Source: Xanthobacteraceae bacterium
Lineage (GTDB): Bacteria; Pseudomonadota; Alphaproteobacteria; Rhizobiales; Xanthobacteraceae
DNA: 64,000 nt
NCBI GenBank assembly: GCA_019752575.1
Contig: JAIELW010000019.1
Coordinates: forward strand, 1 to 64,000
Direction of reading: 5' to 3'
Part shown: positions 24,150 through 36,712 of the stretch, piece by piece
Layout of the letters: each line of letters starts with the position of its first letter
Position numbering within the stretch: the stretch's first letter is position 1
The notes under the pieces: generated by a model
The model's input: the letters and a program-made list of their open reading frames with translations, nothing else
Databases searched by the model: none
What the model was told of the DNA's origin: nothing
Position numbers and translations under genes: made by a program

Positions 24150-25103
24150 TCAGCGTTGCCCTGTGCCCGAGCCGGGCACGAAAGCATCGAAAGCCGCCCA
24201 GAACTGCGAGCGGATCGAGTCGCGCTCGATCAGGATTTCGTGACGGCTTCCGGGAATGACGATGATCGCACCGGCGCGCAAATGGATCGCGAATTTTTCC
24301 GCGGCCGGCGTGGAAACCAGCCGGTCGCTACCGGCGGCGATAATCAGAATCGGTTGACGCAGCTTCGCTGGATATTCCGGCTCGGCGAATTCATCCACTT
24401 GCCGGAACGCCGCCGAAATCCACGACAAGGTTGGCGAGCCGAGACCCACGGAAGAATCCGCTTCGACAATCGAGGCGATCCGCTCGTAGCGAACCGGATC
24501 GGACGAAACCGGATTGCCTGCAAACGGCCGATTGGAAACGGCGACTGCGCTACCGCCCGGAACGTAGCGGTGTCCCAGACCGATCGCCGACATGAAGCGC
24601 GTGAAATAGCGCGCGACCGTCGGCCAGCGCTTGATGCGCAGATCGACCATCGGCGCGCAAAGCACGACACGATCGAACCAGCGGCGTTCCTCGTGGATCG
24701 CGCGCAGCAGATTCGCGCTACCCATCGAATGCGCGAGCCCGAAATACGGCGGCGGGCAATCCGGCAGCACGATCTGTTTCATGAAGGCGTCGAGATCGAG
24801 CTGGTACTCGGAAAAATCGCCGACATGCCCCTTGCGCGGATCGGCGAGCACGCGCGCGGAACCGCCCTGTCCGCGCCAGTCGAGCGCGGCAACCGCAAAG
24901 CCGCGCTCGCGCAATTCGGTGACGATCTCGAAATACTTCTCGATCATCTCGGCCCGGCCGGGAAAAATACAGACCGTTCCCTTGCGCTTACCATCGCCCG
25001 CTGGCCAGCGCGCGAAGCGCAGCTTCACTCCGTCCGAGGCCGTGATGTGCCCGTCGATCGCGCCTTCCGGAACCGGATTGGATGGAATGGAGACGAGAGT
25101 CAT
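24150..25103 (-). CDS. Alpha/beta hydrolase, monoacylglycerol lipase/lysophospholipase type
   Basis: A 317-aa protein. The nucleophile elbow is GLAHSMGSAN (about residues 110-119), followed by acid Asp in AAGSDRLVSTPA and catalytic His in IPGSRHEILIE near the end, giving a full Ser-Asp-His triad. The N-terminal region GTVCIFPGRAEMIEKYFEIV and ALDWRGQGGS fits the PldB/Hydrolase_4 group. The start MTLVSIPSN is at 25101-25103. Its stop codon lies two bases from the convergent hisN stop. The substrate is not known. Confidence 0.88.
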   Translation of the reverse strand: MTLVSIPSNPVPEGAIDGHITASDGVKLRFARWPAGDGKRKGTVCIFPGRAEMIEKYFEIVTELRERGFAVAALDWRGQGGSARVLADPRKGHVGDFSEYQLDLDAFMKQIVLPDCPPPYFGLAHSMGSANLLRAIHEERRWFDRVVLCAPMVDLRIKRWPTVARYFTRFMSAIGLGHRYVPGGSAVAVSNRPFAGNPVSSDPVRYERIASIVEADSSVGLGSPTLSWISAAFRQVDEFAEPEYPAKLRQPILIIAAGSDRLVSTPAAEKFAIHLRAGAIIVIPGSRHEILIERDSIRSQFWAAFDAFVPGSGTGQR

Positions 25104-25168
25104 GAATCGCCGCTGCTTTCGCGAGCATGCGTACAATGACGCATCGCTCGCGGCAACGCCGATGCCGG

Positions 25169-25456
25169 TTACTTCTTCTGCGGCATGATCCGGCTTAAGC
25201 CGACGATCTCGCCGGTTTCCGCGTGCATCACGACGCGGACCTTCTCGCCGAAAATATCCTGCGCCTGAAAAACGTAGTTGTCGCCTCGCCGTCTGAGGCC
25301 GGTCACGTTGCTAAAACCTCTGGCCTCGATCTCGCGAACGACACGCTCCTGGCTTGGACGCTCCTGCGCAAGCACAGCAGATCGCATCGGGCCGAGCGGC
25401 AAAAGCGCGGCGGCCACGAGAAGCGAAAACATTGCGGAGCGAAACAAGGAATACAT
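25169..25456 (-). CDS. Small secreted PepSY-like protein, 95 aa
   Basis: Signal peptide (AMFSLLVAAALLPLGPMRSAVLA) then about 60 residues: RPSQERVVREIEARGFSNVTGLRRRGDNYVFQAQDIFGEKVRVVMHAETGEIVGL. This is the PepSY/YpeB-like repeat pattern of an alpha helix followed by a three-strand sheet, seen in periplasmic inhibitors and sensors. The start MYSLFRSAMF at 25454-25456 is chosen to give a proper signal peptide. A larger PepSY-like protein lies at 26329, on the other side of ibpA. Confidence 0.78.
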   Translation of the reverse strand: MYSLFRSAMFSLLVAAALLPLGPMRSAVLAQERPSQERVVREIEARGFSNVTGLRRRGDNYVFQAQDIFGEKVRVVMHAETGEIVGLSRIMPQKK

Positions 25457-25538
25457 GGCGTCGGGTTCCGGCACTTTCATCGCCCAGCGCAGATGAACAT
25501 AAGCCCAACGGGCCATCTTCTCCGGCCCATCGCAGGGC

Positions 25539-25566
25539 CTTGAAAGGCATATTGGCGCCCCCATAT
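25539..25566 (+). promoter_or_regulatory. Sigma-32 (RpoH) type promoter of ibpA
   Basis: CTTGAA (25539-25544), 14 bp, then CCCCATAT (25559-25566) match the heat-shock consensus CTTGAA-N13-15-CCCCATNT. The predicted start point near 25573 gives a 5' leader of about 100 nt, which corresponds to the thermometer described next. Confidence 0.85.
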
Positions 25567-25571
25567 CCGCT

Positions 25572-25678
25572 CGGTGCAGGCCATTTCGGCTGCACCGTCC
25601 GCGGTTTGGCTACGGCAAACTTTCATTGCGGGCGCGCAACAACTGCATGTCGCTTCTGAAGGAGGATATGTCATGCGT
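25572..25678 (+). ncRNA. ROSE-like RNA thermometer in the ibpA leader
   Basis: Three hairpins are visible. CGGTGCA/TGCACCG is at 25572-25597. GTTTG/CAAAC is at 25604-25620. A terminal hairpin pairs GCATG (25645-25649) with CATGC (25672-25676) across the start codon, and TCGCTT (25650-25655) with AAGGA (25659-25663) across the Shine-Dalgarno sequence, leaving a bulged G. The UYGCU segment opposite the ribosome site with one bulged G is the ROSE hallmark in rhizobial small heat-shock genes. The length of about 100 nt also fits. Confidence 0.8.
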
Positions 25679-26134
25679 GGATTCGATCTCACCCCCCTTT
25701 ACCGCTCCACGGTCGGCTTCGACCGTCTGTTCTCGCTGCTCGACGGCGCCTTCGACGGCCCGTCGCAGTCCTACCCGCCCTACAACATCGAGCGTACCGG
25801 CGAAGACGCCTACCGCATCACGGTCGCCGTCGCCGGCTTCACCGACAAGGAACTCAATATCGAGGTGAAGGAAAATGCACTCACCATTCGCGGCGACAAA
25901 ACCGTGAACGAGTCGGAAGACAAGCCGGAAGTGCTCTATCAGGGCATCGCCGCTCGCGCCTTCGAGCGCCGCTTCCAGCTCGCCGATCATGTCGAAGTGA
26001 CCGGGGCCAGCGTCGAGAACGGCTTGCTGCATGTCGATCTCGTCCGCCGCATCCCGGAAGCCAAGAAGCCGCGGCAGATTCCGATCGGCTCGGCGAATGG
26101 CAAGGCGCAGGTGATCGACGCGAAAGCCGCGTAA
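25673..26134 (+). CDS. ibpA: Small heat-shock protein, IbpA/Hsp20 type
   Basis: A 153-aa holdase chaperone that keeps unfolding proteins in a refoldable state for DnaK and ClpB. N-terminus MRGFDLTPLYRSTVGFDRLF; alpha-crystallin domain PYNIERTGEDAYRITVAVAGFTDKEL to GLLHVDLVRRIPE; C-terminal I-x-I motif as RQIPI. ATG at 25673 is chosen since the Shine-Dalgarno AAGGAGGA is 6 nt upstream; an ATG at 25668 is out of frame and too close. A sigma-32 promoter and a ROSE-like leader lie upstream, and a strong terminator downstream. Confidence 0.96.
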   Translation: MRGFDLTPLYRSTVGFDRLFSLLDGAFDGPSQSYPPYNIERTGEDAYRITVAVAGFTDKELNIEVKENALTIRGDKTVNESEDKPEVLYQGIAARAFERRFQLADHVEVTGASVENGLLHVDLVRRIPEAKKPRQIPIGSANGKAQVIDAKAA

Positions 26135-26157
26135 CGAACACCGCCTGAAAAGCGAAA

Positions 26158-26200
26158 GGGCGTCCCCGGAATAGGGACGCCCTTTTTGTTTCTTTTTTTT
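26158..26200 (+). terminator. Strong Rho-independent terminator of ibpA
   Basis: GGGCGTCCC (26158-26166) and GGGACGCCC (26174-26182) form a perfect 9-bp stem with a 7-nt loop, followed by TTTTTGTTTC and a run of T. A family A repeat begins directly after the T run. Confidence 0.93.
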
Positions 26201-26290
26201 CGTCATGGCCGGGCTTGTCCCGGCCATCCACGCCTTCCTTTCCGCAATGTTGTTAAGACGTGGATGCCCGGCACGAGGCCGGGCATGACG
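26201..26290. repeat. Dispersed dyad repeat, family A, copy 3
   Basis: About 90 bp with CGTCATG/CATGACG ends. Its arms are in the opposite order to copies 1, 2 and 4: the GGCCGGG-type arm comes first here. It is inserted directly after the T tract of the ibpA terminator. Confidence 0.9.
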
Positions 26291-26328
26291 AGTTTAAATT
26301 TACCTGCGGAGATTTTAAAATCAGCCGC

Positions 26329-27117
26329 TCAGAACGGCGGCTGCACCGGCGGGGTGCCGCTCGAAGGCTGGCTCTTGTTCATTTCCAGCGTCTGCACCGG
26401 CGACGGCACCGAGCCGGTCGTCTGCGGCTCGCGTTTGCTGTCGGGCACGAAAGTCGGCGTCTGCGCAGCCTTCGGTGCATCGGATTTCGGAGCGTCAGCC
26501 GGACGCGATTTCGGCGAAGGCGTCTTCTCTTTCTCCTTCTCCGGCGTCAGCGCCGCTTCCTTTTTCTTGTCCTTGGTCTCTTTCTTCTTCGCCGTATTCG
26601 ATTTAGGCGCGTTCGGCCCGCGGTCGTTGTTCTCGCTGCGCGGGTCGAACGGGATCACGTTCGGGCCCTGCTGCTGCACGTTCGGGCGCGCAGGCGGCCA
26701 GTCGGCGGGCCGTTGCCGCGGCATATCGCGATAATCGTAGTCGGGCCCTTCGTCCTCGTAATCGCTGATCGGGCCGTTCGCCTGCGGCACGGCGGCGACG
26801 CGCTGCGGCGGCAGCGGGCGGCGCAGCACGTCGATCACGCGGCCTGAGAAACTGTCGATCAGCACGCGCACCTGCTGGCCGTCGCGATCGACGGCATGCG
26901 TGACCCACAACGGCCCGCGCGGGCGCGGATCGGCGACCGGCTGAAAGCCCATCGAGCGGACCATCGCTTCGACGTGTTGCGGAGGAATTCTTCCGCTGTA
27001 ACCCGGCGGCGGTACGCCCGGTCCCCAATATTGGGCGGATGCAGGCGCGGCAGCGGCGAGCATGAGAAACGCCGCCGACAAAAGCGTCGAACGCAGAACT
27101 TTGTTTCGGAACGTCAC
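26329..27117 (-). CDS. Secreted PepSY-like protein with a long Pro/Lys-rich tail, 262 aa
   Basis: Start taken as GTG at 27115-27117 (MTFRNKVLRSTLL), which gives a signal peptide ending in APASAQ. About residues 30-90 hold a PepSY-like unit: IPPQHVEAMVRSMGFQPVADP, then WVTHAVDRDGQQVRVLIDSFSGRVIDV. The remaining 160 residues are low complexity: Pro/Arg/Asp-rich, then Lys/Glu-rich (TAKKKETKDKKKEA), then Pro/Ser/Thr-rich, probably disordered in the periplasm. The open frame extends to 27660 without any signal peptide, and I treat that part as non-coding. Function unknown. Confidence 0.75.
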   Translation of the reverse strand: MTFRNKVLRSTLLSAAFLMLAAAAPASAQYWGPGVPPPGYSGRIPPQHVEAMVRSMGFQPVADPRPRGPLWVTHAVDRDGQQVRVLIDSFSGRVIDVLRRPLPPQRVAAVPQANGPISDYEDEGPDYDYRDMPRQRPADWPPARPNVQQQGPNVIPFDPRSENNDRGPNAPKSNTAKKKETKDKKKEAALTPEKEKEKTPSPKSRPADAPKSDAPKAAQTPTFVPDSKREPQTTGSVPSPVQTLEMNKSQPSSGTPPVQPPF

Positions 27118-27250
27118 GGCTGCTCTCCCCGTAAAGACGAGCCGCCCCCACCGGGCGAAGATTTCGCCGTCCGATTGCGGCGGACTTGCGACGGGAATCG
27201 TGCGGTTTCGGGGGTTTTCGCCGCACGACTCCCGTGTCTCTCTCAGTATT

Positions 27251-27530
27251 TCAGGCCAATGCCGCCGTAGATCGCGCGGCCGGTGCCGCGGCCACGCAGG
27301 CGGCATACTTGCTCCTGTGTTTAGCGGGATTGCCATCGGGCAGTTCGCCCGGCGGCGCGCCTTTGCCGAAGTAGATTTCGAAGAAGGACCAGTTCTGGCC
27401 GGCCGCCTGCGCCGACACCCTGCGCGCCCGCGAGCGTGCTGGCGAGAAGCTGAAGGACGAGCGCATAGGAGGCGAGCCAGCCGATCGGCCGCCGCCATCC
27501 TCCAAAAATGCTCGACTGCAGGTTTTTCAA
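27251..27530 (-). pseudogene. Probable frameshifted small membrane protein (DUF2946-like)
   Basis: Two overlapping minus-strand frames look like halves of one gene. The first (27321-27530) begins MKNLQSSIFGGWRRPIGWLASYALVLQLLAST, a plausible membrane N-terminus. The second (27251-27505) continues with QNWSFFEIYFGKGAPPGELPDG and a Cys-containing KYAACVAAAPA tail ending in a stop. Members of the DUF2946-type families I recall have this order: hydrophobic helix, FEIC-like patch, short Cys tail. A one-base shift near 27390-27400 would join them. It may be a true decayed gene or a sequencing error; the family call is tentative. Confidence 0.4.
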
Positions 27531-27949
27531 ACGCAGCCCTTATGGAGAGTCTTGACCGGAGCCGCCCCGGCGTCGCCATGCGACCCAATTCCCGCAACAG
27601 CATTGCGCCGAAGGCGTTCCATCCATACGTTTTCTTGCGTAGGGAAGGATAACCCCGCAAGAAAAGCGATCTGCTCGCTTGTCGGGCGTTTAGAAATCTG
27701 TCAGGGTATTAGACAGCAATGCTGTCCTAGTTTCAGGGCAGCTAAGCGACCGGCACGCCGAAACAATAAGCCGGAAGCGTCAGGAAAAAGCCGGTGATCC
27801 GGCCCGGCGCAGACTTTGCACGGCGGACATGCCGAGGTGAAAGACTTGGCGCGCCCTGCGATCAGAAAATCGCGAGGCACCGGGCTACGAGCCGAAGACG
27901 GCGCGGGTCTCGGGGTTCGGCGCAAAACGAAGGCAAACGGAGCAAGACA
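27531..27949. other. Intergenic region upstream of gltB
   Basis: About 420 bp without a convincing gene. It holds the palindrome described at 27712-27726, and several GGCCCGGC-type GC-rich stretches between 27790 and 27930. Given the length, the gltBD promoter and a leader of up to 200 nt are expected here; no promoter stands out by eye. Confidence 0.5.
27712..27726. promoter_or_regulatory. Palindromic candidate operator upstream of gltB
   Basis: GACAGC (27712-27717) and GCTGTC (27721-27726) form a perfect 6-bp inverted repeat around AAT. A further CTGTC at 27699-27703 lies just upstream and can pair with the left GACAG. It is 224 bp before the gltB start. A regulator binding site is possible; none is identified. 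Confidence 0.35.
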
Positions 27950-32635
<4,686 letters not shown>

Positions 32636-32642
32636 GTAAAAA

Positions 32643-34061
32643 ATGGGTAAGGTAACGGGCTTCCTCGAGATCGAGCGCGAGGACCGGCCGTATGAGCCGG
32701 TCGCTGAGCGCATCAAGCACTATCGCGAATTCGTCGAGCCGCTTTCGGAGCAGAAAACACGCGACCAGGCGGCGCGCTGCATGGATTGCGGTATTCCGTA
32801 CTGCCACAACGGCTGCCCGGTGAATAACCAGATCCCCGACTGGAACGATCTGGTGTATCGCGGCGACTGGGAAGAAGCCGCGCGCAACCTGCACTCCACC
32901 AATAATTTTCCCGAAGTCACGGGCCGCGTCTGCCCGGCGCCGTGCGAAGCGTCCTGTACGCTGAACCTCGAAGACACGCCGGTCTCGATCAAGACCATCG
33001 AAGCGGCGATCGCGGACCGCGCTTACAAAGAAAATTGGATCAAGCCGGAGATACCGGTCAGCAAGACCGGCAAGAAGGTCGCGGTCATCGGCTCAGGCCC
33101 GGCGGGCCTTGCCTGCGCACAGCAGCTCGCGCGCGCCGGACACGACGTGCATGTGTTCGAGAAATTCGCGAAGGCCGGCGGCCTGCTCCGCTACGGCATT
33201 CCCGACTTCAAGATGGAAAAGCATTACATCGATCGCCGCGTCGAACAGATGCAGGCGGAAGGCGTCACCTTCCATTACGGTGCGCATGTCGGCGTGAACA
33301 AGCCGATTGCCGGCATTGTTAAGTCGCATGACGCGGTCGTGCTCGCAGGCGGCGCCGAGAAAGGCCGCGACCTGCCGATTCCGGGCCGCGAGATGGACGG
33401 CATTCATTTCGCGATGGAATTCCTGCCGCAGCAGAACCGCCGCGTCGGTAACGAGTCGCTCGGCGGCGCGAAAGACATTCTCGCCGGCGGCAAGCATGTC
33501 ATCGTGATCGGCGGCGGCGATACCGGCTCCGACTGCATCGGCACCTCGATCCGTCAGGGCGCGAAGTCGGTGACGCAGCTCGAAATCCTGCCGATGCCGC
33601 CGGAAAAAGAAAACAAGCTGATGGTGTGGCCGGACTGGCCGCTGAAGCTGCGCACCTCATCGAGCCAGGAAGAAGGCGCCGAGCGCGAATTCTCGGTGAT
33701 GACGCAGTCTTTCATCGGCGAAGGCGGCAAGGTGAAGAAGCTTCGCTGCGTGCGCGTCGACGGCAAGATGAAGCCGGTTGCGGGCAGCGAATTCGATCTC
33801 GATGCCGATCTCGTGCTTCTCGCGATGGGTTTCGTCAGTCCCGTGCTTGAGGGCATGGTGAAAGACCTCGGCGTCGAGCTTGATCCGCGCGGCAACGTGA
33901 AGGCGAATGTCCTCGACTATAAATCGTCGAAGGAAAAGATTTTCGCCTGCGGCGACCTGCGCCGCGGTCAATCTCTTGTCGTGTGGGCGATCCGCGAAGG
34001 CCGCCAGGCCGCGCACTCGGTCGATAAATTCCTGATGGGCGAGACGATCCTGCCGCGTTGA
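32643..34061 (+). CDS. gltD: Glutamate synthase small (beta) subunit
   Basis: A 472-aa FAD protein that passes electrons from NADPH to GltB. The N-terminus carries Fe-S cysteines, [22 protein letters not shown] and [12 protein letters not shown]-binding [19 protein letters not shown] is near residue 150 and the NADPH site [17 protein letters not shown] near residue 285; the terminal FAD segment is [19 protein letters not shown]. It starts 7 bp after gltB, so the two are translated from one message. A dyad repeat follows. Confidence 0.97.
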   Translation: MGKVTGFLEIEREDRPYEPVAERIKHYREFVEPLSEQKTRDQAARCMDCGIPYCHNGCPVNNQIPDWNDLVYRGDWEEAARNLHSTNNFPEVTGRVCPAPCEASCTLNLEDTPVSIKTIEAAIADRAYKENWIKPEIPVSKTGKKVAVIGSGPAGLACAQQLARAGHDVHVFEKFAKAGGLLRYGIPDFKMEKHYIDRRVEQMQAEGVTFHYGAHVGVNKPIAGIVKSHDAVVLAGGAEKGRDLPIPGREMDGIHFAMEFLPQQNRRVGNESLGGAKDILAGGKHVIVIGGGDTGSDCIGTSIRQGAKSVTQLEILPMPPEKENKLMVWPDWPLKLRTSSSQEEGAEREFSVMTQSFIGEGGKVKKLRCVRVDGKMKPVAGSEFDLDADLVLLAMGFVSPVLEGMVKDLGVELDPRGNVKANVLDYKSSKEKIFACGDLRRGQSLVVWAIREGRQAAHSVDKFLMGETILPR

Positions 34062-34082
34062 CGCACAGAAAATCTCTAACAT

Positions 34083-34168
34083 CGTCATGCCCGGCCTTGT
34101 GCCGGGAATCTCGCTTAGGGACGCAGTGCCTTGAGAATCGAGATGGCCGGGACAAGCCCGGCCATGAC
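34083..34168. repeat. Dispersed dyad repeat, family A, copy 4
   Basis: About 86 bp, CGTCATGCCCGG at the left and CCCGGCCATGAC at the right. The last G of the consensus end is changed and the flanking CCACG blocks are replaced by TCTCG/CGAGA, so this is the most diverged copy. The changes on the two sides remain complementary. It lies between convergent gltD and the SGNH gene. Confidence 0.88.
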
Positions 34169-34193
34169 TCAAACGGCGACACAGTTTCGCCAG

Positions 34194-35318
34194 CTAATTC
34201 TTCTGCGGCCGCGGCCAGCGGAAATCGTCGGCGCGGCCATCGACCGGCGCGAGCGGCACGCCTTCCACGAGCGTCTTTTTCGTGTTCGGGTCGAGGAAGT
34301 TTGGTGTCGAGTTGACGTTCTGCTTCTCGCCTTCGAGTATGCGTCCCTGCCCGACCGGCGTGGTCAGCGGAATGACCGGACCGACCGCAGGCTTTTCGCC
34401 GGAGGTCAGCGGCCCCTGATCGAGACCGTAAGGCAAGTAGGGACTGCGCACGCGCGAGTCGAACAGGCGCAGGAGATCGCGCTCGACAAAATGCGCGAGC
34501 TTGCGCGAGCCGCTGCGCGTGAAATGCACGCCGTCGGCAATCCGCAGGCGGCGCAGTTGCCCGTCCATGGCAGCACCCGAAGACGAGAATTGTCCCTGCT
34601 CGTCGATAAAGCCTTCCCAGACGTCGACATAGCGCACATTCGCGCGCGCCGCGCGCTCTCGCAGGATCTCGTTGATGTACTGCATGTCGCCGCTCGCGCG
34701 TTGCACGCTGACCGGCGGCATGCCGATCATATAGATCGGCGTATTCTTTTCTTTCAGCTTCGCGAGAAAATCGTCGATGCGCTTGGCATAAAGTTCGCGC
34801 CAGCGGTCGCTGCGGATTTCGAAAGCGTTGGTTCCCTCGCGCAGCGGCTGACGATCGTTGGAGCCGAGCATGACGACGAAGGCACTTGCGCGTTCGTTCG
34901 AAACGATATTGCTCGCCTCCTTGAGCCAGTCGAAGAAGTCGTTGCGTACAAGACCGGACGACGCACGCACTTTTTTGACAACGGCGACTTCGGGGTGTTC
35001 GCTGAAGAAAGCTTCGGCCAAGCCTTGCGCAAGCTGATCGGCCATGGTGTCGCCGATCACGACGACGTATTCCTGAGGCTTCTCCGGCCGCTTGGCATCG
35101 TTATCCGCGGCGTCAGCCGAATTGTAGACCGTGCCGACCGTCGGGTCTTCCCGCTCCCTTGGCTGCTCGTCGCGGCGCTCGAACCGGTCCTCCGGCTGCC
35201 AGCGCGGGCCGAACAGGCGGTCGAACAGCGAGAACGGGCTCTGCGCCTGCGCCTGATGGGTTGCCGCGAAAGAGACGGCAACAAATACGAACAATAAGTA
35301 CAAGACGGCGCGCGTCAT
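34194..35318 (-). CDS. Secreted SGNH/GDSL-like protein (DUF459 type)
   Basis: A 374-aa protein with a signal peptide (AVLYLLFVFVAVSFAATHQAQAQ) and an SGNH-hydrolase-like domain from about residue 85: VVVIGDTMADQLAQGLAEAF, VVMLGSNDRQPLR, YMIGMPPV, and the C-terminal GVHFTRSGSRKLAHF. Block I has Asp where the catalytic Ser usually stands (GDTMAD versus GDSLTD-like), as in DUF459 members. DUF459 proteins are linked to cell-envelope modification. The start MTRAVLYLL is at 35316-35318. It is 43 bp downstream of the lytic transglycosylase gene in the same direction. Confidence 0.83.
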   Translation of the reverse strand: MTRAVLYLLFVFVAVSFAATHQAQAQSPFSLFDRLFGPRWQPEDRFERRDEQPREREDPTVGTVYNSADAADNDAKRPEKPQEYVVVIGDTMADQLAQGLAEAFFSEHPEVAVVKKVRASSGLVRNDFFDWLKEASNIVSNERASAFVVMLGSNDRQPLREGTNAFEIRSDRWRELYAKRIDDFLAKLKEKNTPIYMIGMPPVSVQRASGDMQYINEILRERAARANVRYVDVWEGFIDEQGQFSSSGAAMDGQLRRLRIADGVHFTRSGSRKLAHFVERDLLRLFDSRVRSPYLPYGLDQGPLTSGEKPAVGPVIPLTTPVGQGRILEGEKQNVNSTPNFLDPNTKKTLVEGVPLAPVDGRADDFRWPRPQKN

Positions 35319-35361
35319 GCGCACGAAACTGTCCGCATTTTTCGGCCAAAGCAAGACGTGA

Positions 35362-36663
35362 CTAGCGCCCTTGGCGCAACCGCTCCAGCACAGCGACCGT
35401 CGCAAAGGCATCCGGAGAAATGCCGATGCGCCGCTGATAAGCGGCGAGCGCCGCGCGCGTCTGCTCATCGAGTTTGCCGTCCAGTGCACCGTTATAAAGT
35501 CCGAGTGCCGACAAACGTTCCTGCAACTCGACCCTTTCCGCGCGCGAAAGCACCTGCTCGCCGCGAGGCCAGTCGCTCTCGAACGGGCCGCCGCCACGGA
35601 TACGGTCCGCGAGATGGCCGATCGCCAGCGCATAGGCGTCCGCCGGGTTGTAGCGAAGAATGACCTGAAAATTCTGTGTCATCAGGAAGGCGGGCCCCCG
35701 CGCACCCGCCGGCGCGAGGATATGGCCTTGCGTATTTGGAAGCGCCTGATCGCGCACGCGGCGCACGCCGAGCGAGGCCCATTCCTGGGCGGACTTCTTC
35801 ACGCTCCGGTTCGCGAGACCGTAGTTGAAGTTGCGCGGCAGCTTCACTTCGTAGCCCCAGTTCACACCGCGCTGCCATCCGTTCTTCGAAAGATTGTTCG
35901 CGGTCGATGCGAGCGCGTCCGCGACCGTATCGACGAGGTCGCGGCGGCCGTCGCCGTTGAAATCGACCGCAAGCCGCTTAAACGTCGTCGGCATGAACTG
36001 GGTCTGGCCGAAGGCGCCCGCCCACGAGCCCTTGAAGCGCGCGCGCTGGATGTCGCCGCGCGCGACAATTTCTATAGCTGCCAGAAATTCCGCACGGAAA
36101 TACTCCTGCCGCCGTCCGATGCAGGCGAGCGTCGCGGTTGAGCGGATCACGTCGCGGTCGCCCGCCGACGAGCCGAAATTCGACTCGATTCCCCAGATCG
36201 CCGCCACAACATAAGGATCGACGCCATAGGTCTGCTCGATACGCTGGAAGATCGCGCGGTTCTGCGCAAACATTTCGCGGCCCTGATTGATGCGCCGCTC
36301 CGCGACGAGCTGATCGATATAATCCCACACCGCTTTCGTGAATTCGGGCTGACGGTCCATCAGCTCCAGAATCTTCATATCGGGTTCGAGATCGCGCGTT
36401 TCGCGCTGGTAGATCGCCTGCGAGATGCCGCGCTCAAGCGCCTTAACTCCGAGCGAAGCGATGCATTGCCGGAAATTCGCGGCGTCCGCCGAAATCGCCT
36501 GTTGCGACATCGCGGGATGCTTCGCCTGTTTGCCAGGAAGGTTCGGTGTGCGGATCGGCTCGACCGCGGTTTGCGTCGTGGTGAGATCGCTGGCGCAAGC
36601 CGAAATCGCGACCGATACCGCCGCAAGCGCAACAACGCGCGCAAGAAACGCAACTCTCGTCAT
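35362..36663 (-). CDS. Lytic murein transglycosylase, MltB type, lipoprotein
   Basis: A 433-aa peptidoglycan lytic transglycosylase. The signal has a lipobox (VSVAISAC), so it is probably an outer-membrane lipoprotein. The catalytic domain carries AAIWGIESNFGSSAGDRDV, where the Glu is the catalytic acid, and GSWAGAFGQTQFMPTTF. A C-terminal peptidoglycan-binding repeat (RLSALGLYNGALDGKLDEQTRAAL) is present. The start MTRVAFLARV at 36661-36663 is 9 codons inside a longer frame and gives the proper lipoprotein signal. With the L,D-transpeptidases of this window it belongs to wall turnover. Confidence 0.92.
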   Translation of the reverse strand: MTRVAFLARVVALAAVSVAISACASDLTTTQTAVEPIRTPNLPGKQAKHPAMSQQAISADAANFRQCIASLGVKALERGISQAIYQRETRDLEPDMKILELMDRQPEFTKAVWDYIDQLVAERRINQGREMFAQNRAIFQRIEQTYGVDPYVVAAIWGIESNFGSSAGDRDVIRSTATLACIGRRQEYFRAEFLAAIEIVARGDIQRARFKGSWAGAFGQTQFMPTTFKRLAVDFNGDGRRDLVDTVADALASTANNLSKNGWQRGVNWGYEVKLPRNFNYGLANRSVKKSAQEWASLGVRRVRDQALPNTQGHILAPAGARGPAFLMTQNFQVILRYNPADAYALAIGHLADRIRGGGPFESDWPRGEQVLSRAERVELQERLSALGLYNGALDGKLDEQTRAALAAYQRRIGISPDAFATVAVLERLRQGR

Positions 36664-36712
36664 TTCGTCCCCGCAGAATACGCAGCACAACTTCGCGAGA
36701 ACGGCGGTGGAC

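Noticed and set aside
27062-27652. 196-codon plus-strand frame in the gltB upstream region
   Set aside because: Overlaps the signal peptide region of the PepSY-like gene and the DUF2946-like remnant, with no motif or ribosome site.
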